The notes: generated from the letters alone by a model not told the origin. 64,000 bases of DNA from Microbacterium suwonense (GCF_030296555.1 NZ_AP027728.1:1302001-1366000), one strand, 5' to 3'. Shown: positions 1 through 10,877, numbered from the stretch's first letter. Numbers and translations are program-made.

Positions 1-635
1 ATTTCACGTCTCCGGGCACCATGATCCCGCTCTGTTTGATCGCCGGCGCGACGCTGTCAGCGCCACCCGCAGAGGAGCACCGACAGCGCTGGACACGCAT
101 CATCACTGTGTCGCTCCTGGGACTGTGGGTGGTCCTCCTCGCAATGTCCGTGGCTGCGGATCATCGCCTCAGCGACGGGATGGCTGCCCTGTCCGACGGC
201 GAGACGGCCATCGCTGAACGGGAGTTCCGGGCTGCGTCGGTACTCCGGTTCTGGGACGCGGATCTTCCTCTCATGGTGAGCGAGTCCCTCGCCGCAACTG
301 CGGAGCATGCGGGCACCGCGCAGGCGGTCCCCACGGCCGCGTCGTGGGCATTGGAGGCCACGACCCGCCTGCCTGCTTCGGCGCGCGCGCTGAAGGCGGA
401 GGCAGTGATCGCGCAGTTCTCCGGACGATTGCAGTACGGGATCACTGCACTCGAGCGTGCTGCTGAACTTGCTCCGACGGACCCGCAGATCTTCCACCGT
501 CTGGGTGGTCTGCAGTTCCTCAATGGAGCACCCCAAGCTGCGCTAGTCTCATTGGAGCGCGCCAGTGCCCTCGCTCCGAACGACCCCGACGTCCGAGCGA
601 CTCTCGAATACGTTCGCTCCTCGAACGCGAACTGA
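1..635 (+). CDS. C-terminal end of an O-antigen ligase/polymerase-like membrane protein with TPR-like tail (5' partial)
   Basis: The frame is already open at the left edge (codons run from base 3), so only the last ~210 residues are present. The first visible residues contain TSPGT followed by a hydrophobic stretch, as in the last membrane segments of Wzy/WaaL-type O-antigen ligases. A second membrane helix follows at about base 105-165 (LLGLWVVLLAMSVAADH). The rest is a soluble Ala-rich tail with TPR-like helices (for example ALERAAELAPTDPQIFHRLG and ALVSLERASALAPNDPD). Ligases with C-terminal TPRs occur in actinobacterial polysaccharide loci, and the neighbours here fit that. The ligase assignment rests on very little membrane sequence, so a membrane-anchored TPR protein of other function remains possible. 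Confidence 0.5.
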   Translation, partial: FTSPGTMIPLCLIAGATLSAPPAEEHRQRWTRIITVSLLGLWVVLLAMSVAADHRLSDGMAALSDGETAIAEREFRAASVLRFWDADLPLMVSESLAATAEHAGTAQAVPTAASWALEATTRLPASARALKAEAVIAQFSGRLQYGITALERAAELAPTDPQIFHRLGGLQFLNGAPQAALVSLERASALAPNDPDVRATLEYVRSSNAN

Positions 636-697
636 CACGCTTACCTACCCATTCAGCCAGCTGTCCTCCGTGGCCGCTCGTTTCCTTGAGGAGCCCT

Positions 698-2175
698 GTG
701 CGCGCTCTCTTCCACATCGGCGTCATCAGCGCTCTGGTCCTGGTGCCGTTCACGGCCGCCCCAACGACCGCGGCTGCCGACTCTGGGCCCCCGGCTGGGC
801 CTCTGGCAGCAGCCGAACTTCCTCGCTGCTTTCCGTGGCCCCGGAGTCAGCATCGGCGCCCTATGATCGTGGGCGGTTCGAACACTGGATCGATCTCGAC
901 GGGGACGGTTGCAACACCCGCTACGAGGTCTTGATCGACGAGTCAACGTCGCCCGTCACAGTCAGCGGACGATGCACCCTCACAGGCGGAACGTGGGTGT
1001 CCCCATATGACGGCTTGATCGCGTACTCCCCTGCCGATATCGAGATAGACCACGTCATCCCGCTCGCCGAAGCGTGGCGATCGGGAGCATCCGAGTGGAC
1101 CGATGCCCGACGGAAGGCGTTCGCGAACGACCTTGATGTGCCATACGCACTCACCGCCGCATCCTCGGTGTCCAATCAGTCGAAGAGCGACAAGGACCCG
1201 GCGAAATGGCTGCCCACCAACAGCGCATTCACTTGCGAATACGTGACGAGCTGGGCTCTGGTCAAGTACCGCTGGACGCTCACGGTGGACCCGATGGAGC
1301 TCGCGGCCATCCAGGCCATTCTGTCTGGTGAGTGCGGGGCCGCATCCATCACCCTCCCTACCGTCGTCGAGGCAATGGCTGTGCACCCTGTGACACCGAC
1401 CACGTTCACCGACGTGTCGGCCGGCATGTCTTTCCGAGACGAGATCATGTGGCTCGCCGATCGCGGAATCAGCACCGGCTGGGCTGATGGGACGTTCCGC
1501 CCATATGCGCCGGTCACCCGTGATGCAATGGCAGCGTTCATGTACCGTCTCGCGGGATCACCGGACTTCACAATCCCGACGTCTTCCCCTTTCCTCGACG
1601 TGCCCACGAATTATCAGTTCTACAAGGAGATCTCGTGGCTCGCCACACAGGGGATCACCACGGGCTGGCCCGTGTCAGGAGGGCAGGAGTTCCGGCCGTG
1701 GAACTTCATCACGCGAGACGCCATGGCCGCGTTCCTGTACCGATACGCGGGGTCGCCCGCGTACACGCCCTCGGGATCCTCTCCGTTCTCGGACCTCCGC
1801 TCGACTTCGTCGTTCTACACGGAGATTCGCTGGCTCGCAGCCCGCGGCATCTCCACCGGCTCAGACATCGGATATGGGTGTCGCAACTATGAGCCATTCG
1901 GGAACGTGAAACGCGACGCGATGGCCGCGTTCATGTACCGGGCTACTGTTGGCGGGACCACACCCGTAGCGGAGGGAACGTGCTCACCGCCAGCACCACC
2001 CATGAAGCCGACACCGCCCGTGGAGCCAACGGGAACGTACATCTCGGGCTATGTCAGCCCTGGCGCATTCTGTAAGAAGGAAAATGCCGGCTGGTACGGG
2101 CGCTCCAAGACGGGCGTGCTGATGCGATGCACGACGAGCTCGAGTGATAGCCGACTTCGCTGGCGCGCCGTATAA
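698..2175 (+). CDS. Secreted HNH (DUF1524-type) nuclease with three SLH domains; one-base frameshift near 788-826
   Basis: The start is taken as GTG 698, four bases after AGGAG (689-693). It opens a signal peptide (RALFHIGVISALVLVPFTAAP, then TTAAA). That frame continues only to about 826; the mature protein is one frame back. One extra base restores a 492-residue protein, most simply by making the C run at 788-792 six long. The nuclease domain (about residues 50-220) has DGDGC, IDHVIPLAEAW and NQSKSDKDPAKWLP, the DUF1524/GmrSD C-terminal HNH pattern. Three SLH repeats follow (about 238-425), each with RDAMAAF. A Cys-containing C-terminal module (about 440-492: GYVSPGAFC, GVLMRC, RLRWR) ends the protein. 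Predicted role: a nuclease displayed on the wall through SLH binding. Substrate and activity are not shown by the sequence. Confidence 0.75.
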
Positions 2176-2191
2176 GCGCGACCCCTACCGC

Positions 2192-2220
2192 TAGGGTGTG
2201 AGAGACCCGGATCGAGGAGA
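2192..2220 (+). promoter_or_regulatory. Candidate -10 box (TAGGGT, 2192-2197) and Shine-Dalgarno (GAGGAGA, 2214-2220) for the GT2 gene
   Basis: TAGGGT fits the TAGNNT -10 pattern seen before several other genes here. A GAGGAGA ribosome site lies five bases before TTG 2226. No convincing -35 is visible. The strong site with ideal spacing favours TTG 2226 over ATG 2232, but both are possible. Confidence 0.35.
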
Positions 2221-2225
2221 CACTG

Positions 2226-3215
2226 TTGTCGATGCCACCCCCACCACGAGTCAGCGTGATCATTCGTACCAAGGACCGTCCACGACTGCTCGCTCGGGCA
2301 CTGAAGGACGTGATCGCGCAGGATCATGAGGATTGGGAACTGGTCGTCGTGAACGACGGCGGTGATCCCGCCGCGGTGGACTTGCTCATTGCCGGACTTC
2401 CCTCGCTTCGCAGTCGCGCCCGCACGATTCACCATGCGGAGTCCTTGGGAATGGAGTCGGCGTCCAACCATGGCGTCGCCGAGACCACCGGCGACTACAT
2501 CGCCATTCATGACGACGACGACACCTGGGCGCCGGATTTCCTCAGCGCGGCCGTACGGTGGCTCGACGAGCGCCCCTCTGACGTGGCAGTTGCGGCTGCC
2601 ACCGAGATTGTCATCGAACGCCTGGAAGACGACAGGATCGTCGAACTCGAACGGCGGGAGTTCCGACCGCCGCACGATCTCATCACTGCCTTCGACTTGA
2701 TCGTCGTCAACCGGCTGGTGCCGATCTCGCTCTTGACCCGACGCGCGGTGCTGACCGAGCTGGGCGGGTTCGACGACAGCCTCTCCGTCGTCGGAGATTG
2801 GGAGTTCCATCTCCGCCTCGCGCTGCACGGTCACATCGGCTACCTTCCTCAGCCCGTGCGTGCTTTCTGGCATCAGCGACCGGAGTCGACCGGCGACCTC
2901 TCCAACAGCGTGCACGGAGCACGCGACCTTCACGGGCAGTTCGATCGGCTGATACGGGATCGCGCGCTGCGCTCCTACGCGGAAGAGCACGGCATCGGCG
3001 GCCTGCTGTACCTCAGCAAGTTCATCGATGAGCGCATCGCGGCGAGCGAACGCCACACCTATGAGAAGGTGCGCGACGCGATCGAGGCACACCGTGCCGA
3101 GATCACCGCCGCGGAGCAACGGATGCAATCGGCTCTCATCGAGGCAATCCGCTATCACTCCCTCGGTGCCACGGTCCGCCGCAATATCGGCCGGCTGCTC
3201 CGGCGACGCGGCTGA
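2226..3215 (+). CDS. Family 2 glycosyltransferase
   Basis: This 329-residue protein has a GT-A fold N-terminus: VSVIIRTKDRP, then VVVNDGG (nucleotide-binding Asp) and IAIHDDDDTWAPDFL (DXD-type metal and sugar-nucleotide site at about residues 90-100). FDDSLSVVGDWEFHLRLALHG is the usual acceptor-side ED/WEF region. The C-terminus is Arg-rich and helical with no clear membrane segment, so it is probably a cytoplasmic or peripheral enzyme adding one sugar to a lipid-linked polymer. It stands alone on the plus strand. Its stop (3213-3215) directly abuts the stop of the convergent SLH gene (3216-3218). Donor and acceptor cannot be read from the sequence. Confidence 0.85.
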   Translation: MSMPPPPRVSVIIRTKDRPRLLARALKDVIAQDHEDWELVVVNDGGDPAAVDLLIAGLPSLRSRARTIHHAESLGMESASNHGVAETTGDYIAIHDDDDTWAPDFLSAAVRWLDERPSDVAVAAATEIVIERLEDDRIVELERREFRPPHDLITAFDLIVVNRLVPISLLTRRAVLTELGGFDDSLSVVGDWEFHLRLALHGHIGYLPQPVRAFWHQRPESTGDLSNSVHGARDLHGQFDRLIRDRALRSYAEEHGIGGLLYLSKFIDERIAASERHTYEKVRDAIEAHRAEITAAEQRMQSALIEAIRYHSLGATVRRNIGRLLRRRG

Positions 3216-4601
3216 TCAGTTGAGGTGGTCGTATCGGTAGAGGAATGCGGCCATGGCGTCGCGGGTGATGGCGTTGTAGGGGCGGAACTCCTTGCCCTTG
3301 CCGGTGGTCCATCCGCCGGAGACACCGGTGCTGGCCAGCCAGGCGATCTCCTTGTAGAACGACTGCTTCGTGGCCACGTCGATGAACGCGGATCTGGCTG
3401 GTGCGGTGAAGGACGGTGAGTCCGCGAACCGGTACAGGAACGCGGCCATCGCATCCCGGGTGATGTTCGAGAACGGACGATACTCCTTCTTGCCCCCGGG
3501 CAGCTCCCATCCGGTGGTGACGCCTGTCGAGGCGAGCCAGGTGATCTCCTTGTAGAACGGGCTGGACGGTGTCACATCCGTGAACGGCGACTTCGCCGGA
3601 GCGTTGAATGCCGGCGACCCCGCCGCCCGATACAGGAACGCCGCCATCGCATCCCTCGTCACCGTCCCGAACGGCCGGTACTCCTTCTTCCCACCGGCAA
3701 CGTCATACCCCGTCGAGATACCCGACTGCGCCATCCACGCGATCTCCACCGCGAACTCACTGTAGTTTCCGGCGCTCGGGTTGCCGCCGACATCCACGAA
3801 TCCGGTCACGGGAAGTCCTTGGGGATTCCCGAACCAGTCCCAGAAGTATGCGAAGAAGTTCCGGTTACCGTAGCTGGAACAGTTATCGCCTTCGCCGTAG
3901 CCAGCGGCGAGGGAAGCTGCGTTGGGCTGATACGGGGTGTAGTAGTACAGGGCCGACGTCGCGACGTTCTCGACGTACACGGGGGCAGCTCCACACCCCG
4001 TTTTCTCTTCTCGATACAAGATGTTCCAGGTGTGGCCGGGATCGTACCAGGAGAAGTAATCCACCTTCACATAACGCTGCATCTGCCGGGCGGCGCCGTA
4101 CACCTGAAGGAAGAAGCCCCTATAGGCAGGGTCGCACACCGCGTTGTCCGGGCAGTTAAATCCCATCGCCGCGTTGTACCGCTTTGTGTCCGGGTACGTG
4201 TGCGTGACAAGGCCCTGCTCCTTCTGCAGCATCACGATCAGCACCTGCGGGTTGATCCCGCACGACTGCGCCACCTTGTGGATGATGGTGGCCGCCGGCT
4301 CGTTCGACACGCCCTTGTATCCCTTGCAGAACTCGTCTGCGGGTCGATCGGGCGTGGTCTGCCGATAGTCCTTCAGGCAGACATAGCCTGCCTGGCAACT
4401 CGACACCTTCCCACGCAGGAAGGTGTCGATCTGCGCGGACGTCATCGTGCCGGCGTCGAAGAAGACGTCATCCGCAATGATGTTGCCAGGCTTGAAACGC
4501 GAGAGATCCGCTGCCTGAGCCGTCAGACTCGGCACGGTCATGACCAGCACCGCGATCAGGCACGCGAGCACCCGGAGAACGATCTTCTTCGATCGAGACA
4601 T
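3216..4601 (-). CDS. Secreted protein with lysozyme-like N-terminal module and three SLH domains
   Basis: The product has 461 residues. A signal peptide (residues 1-30, ending SLTAQA) precedes an N-terminal module (about 32-260) with SSCQAGYVCLKD, QSCGINPQVLIVMLQKEQGL, CPDNAVCDP and NCSSYGNRNFF. The paired Cys residues suggest an exported, disulfide-bonded domain. The Glu in MLQKEQGL within an otherwise helical segment resembles lysozyme/glucosaminidase folds, but no activity can be claimed. Three SLH repeats follow (about 264-325, 326-389, 390-455), each with TRDAMAAFLYR, and would bind a secondary wall polymer. The same N-terminal module opens the LGFP protein at 16434. It lies six bases downstream of the GT/pyruvyltransferase fusion gene, probably in the same transcript. 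Confidence 0.8.
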   Translation of the reverse strand: MSRSKKIVLRVLACLIAVLVMTVPSLTAQAADLSRFKPGNIIADDVFFDAGTMTSAQIDTFLRGKVSSCQAGYVCLKDYRQTTPDRPADEFCKGYKGVSNEPAATIIHKVAQSCGINPQVLIVMLQKEQGLVTHTYPDTKRYNAAMGFNCPDNAVCDPAYRGFFLQVYGAARQMQRYVKVDYFSWYDPGHTWNILYREEKTGCGAAPVYVENVATSALYYYTPYQPNAASLAAGYGEGDNCSSYGNRNFFAYFWDWFGNPQGLPVTGFVDVGGNPSAGNYSEFAVEIAWMAQSGISTGYDVAGGKKEYRPFGTVTRDAMAAFLYRAAGSPAFNAPAKSPFTDVTPSSPFYKEITWLASTGVTTGWELPGGKKEYRPFSNITRDAMAAFLYRFADSPSFTAPARSAFIDVATKQSFYKEIAWLASTGVSGGWTTGKGKEFRPYNAITRDAMAAFLYRYDHLN

Positions 4602-4607
4602 GGTTTC

Positions 4608-7600
4608 CTATCCTTCGAACTTCATCGCGTCGAGGCGGGCGATCCACGACCGCCTCGTCGCCAGGTGATCGGTGATGTCCAGTGCGAACCGACTGGGATC
4701 CTGCAGGAATTCCTCCAACGGAGGCAGGTCGAACAGCTTCGCCTTCTGCCCGAAGTAGGCGTTGGCCCCCATCAGGTACGCGGGGACACCCAGGAACGTC
4801 ATCATCAATGCCGTGTGATACGAGGACGAGAGGCCGAAGTCCACGCCCTGCAGGGTCCGCAGAGCTGCGGGCAGCCCGGCACCGATTTCGCAGTCGAGCG
4901 CCACGCGCGCGGTGTCGATCAGGGTCACCGTCGCGAACGGGAAGTGCTCGGCCAGTGCCTCGACTGTCCCCAGCGTGTCGCGCACCTCCGGACGGGAGTC
5001 GTCATACGCATGCAGCAGGATCACTTCCGCCGGTCGCAGAGCTGCGACGCCTGCGAGGGCATCCCTCCAGACGGCAAGGGCGTCCGCTCCACCGGCGTAG
5101 TCGGATGTGTTCATGTGGATGGCTACGCGCGGCCCGACCGCTCGGCCTCCAGGCACCTCGGGCGGGGTCGTCCAGTCCTCGAGCACCTCGGTGAGATCAT
5201 CGAACGTGTCGATGGCGGGGATGTCGAGGCGCTCGCGAACGAGCAGGAGCGATGAGCGGTCGCGCAGTCCGATGAACGGGATCGTGTGGCGCGCGGCCAA
5301 CGTCTTGAATCCGGCAAGCGCACGCTCATCGACCTGCAAACCGGTGAAGAAGACCTGAGATGCGCCGCACGCTGTCGCGATCGCGTCGATGGCCGCGAAG
5401 TGCGCTTCCCCCACATCGCGTTCAGATAGCCCCCGCCGACGACGTGAACCGGTGCGTTCACAGACGGCGGGACGATCTCGGTAAGACCGTCCGGGCGCTC
5501 CTCTCGCCCTGGAGCGAAGAACACGATGTGCGGGCAGTTGAACCAGCGGCGAAGAGAAGCGATGCGTTCGGGCGATGCCGCAGCGAATGAGGGCAGGAAC
5601 AGCACGGGAATCCGATCGCGCCGCTGGTTCCAGTAGTGCAGCACGTTCTTGTTCTGCAGGATGTCACCGAAGTTCGAATGACCGTTGGACCCGGTGTAGA
5701 CGAGGGTCAGTGCAGCCTTCGAGGTAAGCAGATCCGCCGTTGCCTCATCCGTGAACCAGCGGTAGCCGATACTGGGGCCGCCGCCGGGGCGAGGCAGGTA
5801 GCCGCGGAGGGATTCGAGCGTCCGATCCAGCTGATCCGCCGAGTATTCGCGCACGACCAGTTCTCGCGCGGCGGAGATCCGTCGCAGGGCGCCAGAGCGG
5901 CCCGTGATGATCTCGTCAAGTGCATCCACGTACGCGTTGATGTCGCCGGCATCCGCGATGAGGTATCCCGTGTCCGAAGTGACGGCCCGCGCGATGTCGC
6001 CTACATCGGGCGCGACGACGGACAGCCCGCTCGACATCGCTTCCAGCAGAACATTCGGAAGACCTTCACGGTCGGACGTCAGCAGCAGAACATCCGCGCC
6101 GTTTCCGACGACTTCCCCGAATCCATCCGAATACGCGGGATGACGGACGACGCCGGCAGCGTCCAGCCTTCTCATGGTGTCGTGCAGGGTCGGGTCGTCC
6201 CCGATGACAGCATCCCCGTAGGCATGGAACTCGACGGGCCGACCTTGCATGGATTCCGCGATGTCGGCCAGACGGTCGAGCCGCTTCTGCCGATCGAATC
6301 TGCCCGCCCAGACCACCCGCAGCGGGTGGTCCTGATCGATCGTCGTCCGCTCCGACGGGTGGAATCGCTCATCGACGACCGCATGATGCACGACGAACGC
6401 GTTCGCCGGCGCCCCTTCCGCCGTCGCCATGTGATCCACAAGCCGCTCGTTGTCCGTCAGTACGGCAGAGATCGAGTCATAGAAGTCGCGCCCCCGGTGG
6501 TGCAGGAACGACCATGCCGTGCCATCCGGAAGACGGTCGATGACGAAAGTGGAGGCGAACAGGTTCGAGTGCTGCGCGAGAGCGCGTCCGTACCTATCTA
6601 GGACATCGAATCCGAGCGTGGAGTTGACGACATGCACGGTCGGGGGACGCAACTGGGCGATGAGTGTACCGAGGATGCGCACGCCGAACTGCGGGAGCAG
6701 CGCGAACTCTCCGAGGTGGAAGACCGTGACGCCCTCGAGCTCGTCCAGCCGTGTCGAAGGCTCAGGTTCCGTCGTCACGAGTCCGATGACCGATTCCGGT
6801 CGAGTTCGGCGCACGGCGGCGATGTACTGCATCGTCAGCAGATCAGCGCCACCCGTGCGAAGCCAAGGGGCGATCACGAGCACATCGACATCGGACGGAA
6901 GCGCCGCGATGCCCGCCCAGTAAGCCCGCTGCTCCGGGAGAAATATCCGATCCCATTCCTCCCCCAAGAACCGTACGTGCGCAGTACCTCGGCGCTCGGA
7001 TACGGCAGCGCTGGCTGAAGCTCGTGCACTTCCGCCCATTCGGATCGGCGATCCAGGAGTTCGTCGCGGATCGGCTGGCTTGCAGTCCGTCGAAGCCGAG
7101 ATCGGAGCGGACGCGAGAGGTAGGCTGCCGCACGCCAGCCACGATCCACGAGTCGGCTTCGCTGTCGCAGCGACGCCCCACCCCGCGCTTCCTCAGCTGG
7201 CGGGTGAATCCGCTCAAGTGCAGCCCGCGCGATGTCACGATCACGCAGAAGGTCGTTCTGAGGGAGCAGGCTGGCGTGATGTGCTGCCGCAAGGCCATGA
7301 TCGGTGACCCGGTAGAACAGTGTGGTGCCCGTCGCGATCACGTGAAGGATACCTGCCGCCACGGTGTCGCAGTTCCATGCCCAGTCCTCCGGACCGAAGC
7401 CACCACCCGGCGACGACGGACGGTAGGGGAACCGCTCGAACACGCTTCTGTGGGCCATGGCAAAGGCATCCCAGGGTTGAACCAAGCTAGCCATCCCGGC
7501 TGGAAGGCCGGATCGTCGGTGCCGATAAGACGCCAGGTCTCTCGCTTGGAACCAAACGTGACGACGAGCTCAGGATGAACGATTGCCGGCTCGGACGTGT

Positions 7601-7958
7601 GCGCGAGTGCATCGAATGCCCGCGAGATCCAGTTCTCAGAAGGAAGGTTGTCCGCGTCCAGCACGCCGATCACCGGGGCACGAGTCGCCGAGATGCCATC
7701 GTTCCGGGAGGCGCTGAGGTCACCATTGTCGACTTCCAGCATCGCGATGGCAGCCGCGTTCGCGAGTGCATAATCCGTGCCCAGTCGCGCGAGTGTGCGC
7801 CGGGTCGCCTCGTCGATACGGTCGCATACGATGACGACTTCCACCGACAGCGGTGCCGCGGAGGCGATCGCCCGGTCGAGTGCACGAACCGTTGGGATCA
7901 GGGTACGACCCTCATGGTGAACAGTCAGGACGATGGCGACATCAGGCTCGAGAGGCAC
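4608..7958 (-). CDS. GT2-GT4-polysaccharide pyruvyltransferase-like fusion protein; three one-base frameshifts
   Basis: As read, the gene is four overlapping frames. Adding one base near 7474-7476, 6961-6965 (C run) and 5408-5412 (C run) gives one 1117-residue protein with continuous motifs. Residues ~1-270 are a GT2 (VAIVLTVHHEG, VLDADNLPSENW, GFGPEDWAWN). Residues ~350-710 are a GT4 (APWLRTGGADLL, RVVWAGRFDRQKRLD, DREGLPNVLLEAMSSGLSVV). Residues ~748-1117 resemble pyruvyltransferases (GSNGHSNFGDILQNKN, HVVGGGYLN, SSSYHTALMMTFLGVPAYL). Start GTG 7958 follows GAGGAA. CsaB-type pyruvylation of wall polymer is what SLH domains bind in known systems, and an SLH gene lies directly downstream. Pyruvyl transfer itself is an inference from family resemblance. 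Confidence 0.7.
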
Positions 7959-8045
7959 GGTTCCTCACTCTATCCTGCGACGCCGTCGGGCACGTGTTCT
8001 AGAAGATCTCGCCACCTGGGCTGCCCTCACTCGAGCACTGGCCGA

Positions 8046-8783
8046 TCAGCGCGTGGTGTAGTCGGCGTTGTACCGGTCGAGAACGTCATTGATCGGCGCA
8101 TCCAGCACGAGTCCGCCCTTGTCGAGATAGAGGCCTCGCTTGCAGAAGCGACGCAGGTCGCGCTCGTTGTGGCTGACGAAGAACAGCGTGCGCCCTTCTG
8201 CCAGAAGCTCGTCGATCCGCTTGTAGCACTTTTCCCGGAAGGCCTTGTCGCCGACAGCGAGCACCTCGTCGACGAGGAGGATGGGTTCGTCCAGTTGAGA
8301 GACCACGGAGAACGCGAGCCGCACCTTCATGCCGTTCGAGAGGTGTTTGTAAGGCGTGTCCTCGAAGCCGTCCAGCTCCGCGAAGGCGATCATGTCCTCG
8401 TAGCGGGCTGCGACCTCCGCGCGCGACATGCCGTGCAGGCCCGCGGTCATCTTGACGTTCTCGCGCACCGTGAGGTCGCCGACGAATCCGCCGGTCAGCT
8501 CGATGAGGGGCGCCACACCGCCGTGCACCTCGACCTCGCCCTCATCGGCGAGCAGCACACCTGCGACCAGTCGGAGCAGTGTCGATTTACCCTGTCCGTT
8601 GCGGCCCACCACGCCGATGGACTCGCCAGACTCCACCGAGAAGCTCACGCCGCGAAGCGCCCAGAACTCTCCCGGCCGCGACCGACGGGAGGCCCCGGCG
8701 AACAGATCCTTGAAGCTACGACGCCCACGCCGGTTGCGGCGGAAGTGCACCCCCAGGTCCTTCACCTCGATGGCGGTCGACAT
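8046..8783 (-). CDS. ABC transporter ATPase for polysaccharide/teichoic acid export (Wzt/TagH-like)
   Basis: A 245-residue ATPase with Walker A GVVGRNGQGKST, signature HLSNGMKVRLAFS, Walker B PILLVDEVLAVGDKAF and H-loop LFFVSHNERDL. The LSNGMK signature and the VGDKAFREKC segment are typical of the Wzt/TagH/RfbE subfamily. There is no C-terminal carbohydrate-binding domain, so export probably does not need recognition of a terminal modification on the chain. ATG 8783 shares one base with the permease stop (TGATG), implying translational coupling. It would power export of a lipid-linked polymer across the membrane. Eighty-seven bases with no recognised feature separate it from the fusion gene downstream. 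Confidence 0.9.
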   Translation of the reverse strand: MSTAIEVKDLGVHFRRNRRGRRSFKDLFAGASRRSRPGEFWALRGVSFSVESGESIGVVGRNGQGKSTLLRLVAGVLLADEGEVEVHGGVAPLIELTGGFVGDLTVRENVKMTAGLHGMSRAEVAARYEDMIAFAELDGFEDTPYKHLSNGMKVRLAFSVVSQLDEPILLVDEVLAVGDKAFREKCYKRIDELLAEGRTLFFVSHNERDLRRFCKRGLYLDKGGLVLDAPINDVLDRYNADYTTR

Positions 8784-9601
8784 CACAGCTCCTTCAGTAC
8801 AGGTCGCTCGAGTGCGCGGAACACCCAGACGCCGAGCGCCAGGATGAGCAGGCTCATGACGACACTGATCACCACGGTCAGCGTGTGCCACTGATCCGGG
8901 AAGAACGCCATTCGGTACAGAGTGAAGATCCCCGCCAGCGGGTTGAACGCGCCGAGCGTCTCGAACACGCCAGGAAGGTTCGAGACGTTGTAGATGATCG
9001 GGGTCGCGTAGAACAGCGCGCGCAGGATGAGGCCAGTGGTTCGCTCCAGGTCGGCGTACAGCGCGCACAGCGGCGCGACGAGCAGTCCCAGCCCCACCAG
9101 CAGAATCGTCTGCAGCAGCACCGCCACCGGCAGCCACAGGATCCCCCACCCGATCTGCGCGTGCTGGCCTGGGTCCGTCTCCACGAGCAGGTTGATGATC
9201 ACGAAGATCGCGAGCACCGGCAGCGAGAAGAGGAACTCGATGCCTTTGCTCAGCACGATGCGCGTCACCCAGATGGATCGCGGAATCGCGGTGGAGCGCA
9301 CCAGCCGGGAGTCGCGCTTGAACGCTTTGGTGAAGTCCGACACCGACGAGTTGAACCACACCCAGGGCAGCAGGCCGCTGATGAGGAAGACGATGTAGGG
9401 ATCCTCGCCCACATCGCGGTGGAACACGCGGGTGAAGACGAACCAGTAGATAGCACTCATCACCAGTGGGTCGAGAACCGACCACAGGTAGCCGAGCATG
9501 CTCGTGGAGTAGCGCACCTTCAGATCTCGCGCCGACAGCAGCCACAGCGAATGCGCGTAGCGCTTTGGCGTGCCGGGCGCGCCGACTGAAGTCCTGCTCA
9601 T
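8783..9601 (-). CDS. ABC-2 type polysaccharide export permease (Wzm/TagG-like)
   Basis: A 272-residue membrane protein with about six hydrophobic segments. The amphipathic N-terminal part RDLKVRYSTSMLGYLWSVLDP and the LPWVWFNSSV region are hallmarks of Wzm/TagG permeases. It is paired with the ATPase immediately downstream and starts seven bases after the glf stop, so the exporter is probably co-transcribed with UDP-galactofuranose supply. ATG 9601 gives the usual family length. It would form the membrane channel for a lipid-linked glycan. Confidence 0.9.
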   Translation of the reverse strand: MSRTSVGAPGTPKRYAHSLWLLSARDLKVRYSTSMLGYLWSVLDPLVMSAIYWFVFTRVFHRDVGEDPYIVFLISGLLPWVWFNSSVSDFTKAFKRDSRLVRSTAIPRSIWVTRIVLSKGIEFLFSLPVLAIFVIINLLVETDPGQHAQIGWGILWLPVAVLLQTILLVGLGLLVAPLCALYADLERTTGLILRALFYATPIIYNVSNLPGVFETLGAFNPLAGIFTLYRMAFFPDQWHTLTVVISVVMSLLILALGVWVFRALERPVLKEL

Positions 9602-9608
9602 CTGCGCG

Positions 9609-10805
<1,197 letters not shown>

Positions 10806-10828
10806 TCACAGGTCCGTCTGCTCAGACG

Positions 10829-10834
10829 ATTCTA
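10829..10834 (-). promoter_or_regulatory. Candidate -10 box (TAGAAT on minus strand) upstream of glf
   Basis: The 120-base gap between the acyltransferase gene and glf contains a good -10 hexamer, giving a leader of roughly 65 bases. No clear -35 is visible. It could let glf and the exporter be expressed independently of the rhamnose genes. Confidence 0.3.
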
Positions 10835-10877
10835 ATGTGACGACGTTGCCGATCCTGTGAGGCCCCGCTGGCTGGAG

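Noticed and set aside
698-2175. The SLH-nuclease as part of a restriction or anti-phage island
   Set aside because: No methyltransferase, GmrS/GmrD-like partner or other defence gene is adjacent. The signal peptide and SLH repeats place it outside the cell.
2182-2196. CCCTA-CCGC-TAGGG as a terminator after the SLH-nuclease gene
   Set aside because: Only five base pairs and no U tract; it overlaps a better -10 candidate for the next gene.
3819-5255. A 478-codon plus-strand open frame across the SLH and fusion genes
   Set aside because: Composition is that of an antisense frame (Arg/His/Val-rich), and both genes on the minus strand are recognisable.
4608-7958. Reading the broken frames as programmed frameshifting, poly-G phase variation or true pseudogenes
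   Set aside because: The same kind of one-base loss recurs across more than a dozen unrelated genes, including core ones (nudC, adnB, uvrD2), so a sequencing cause is far simpler. Phase variation at 5408 and 6961 is not strictly excluded.
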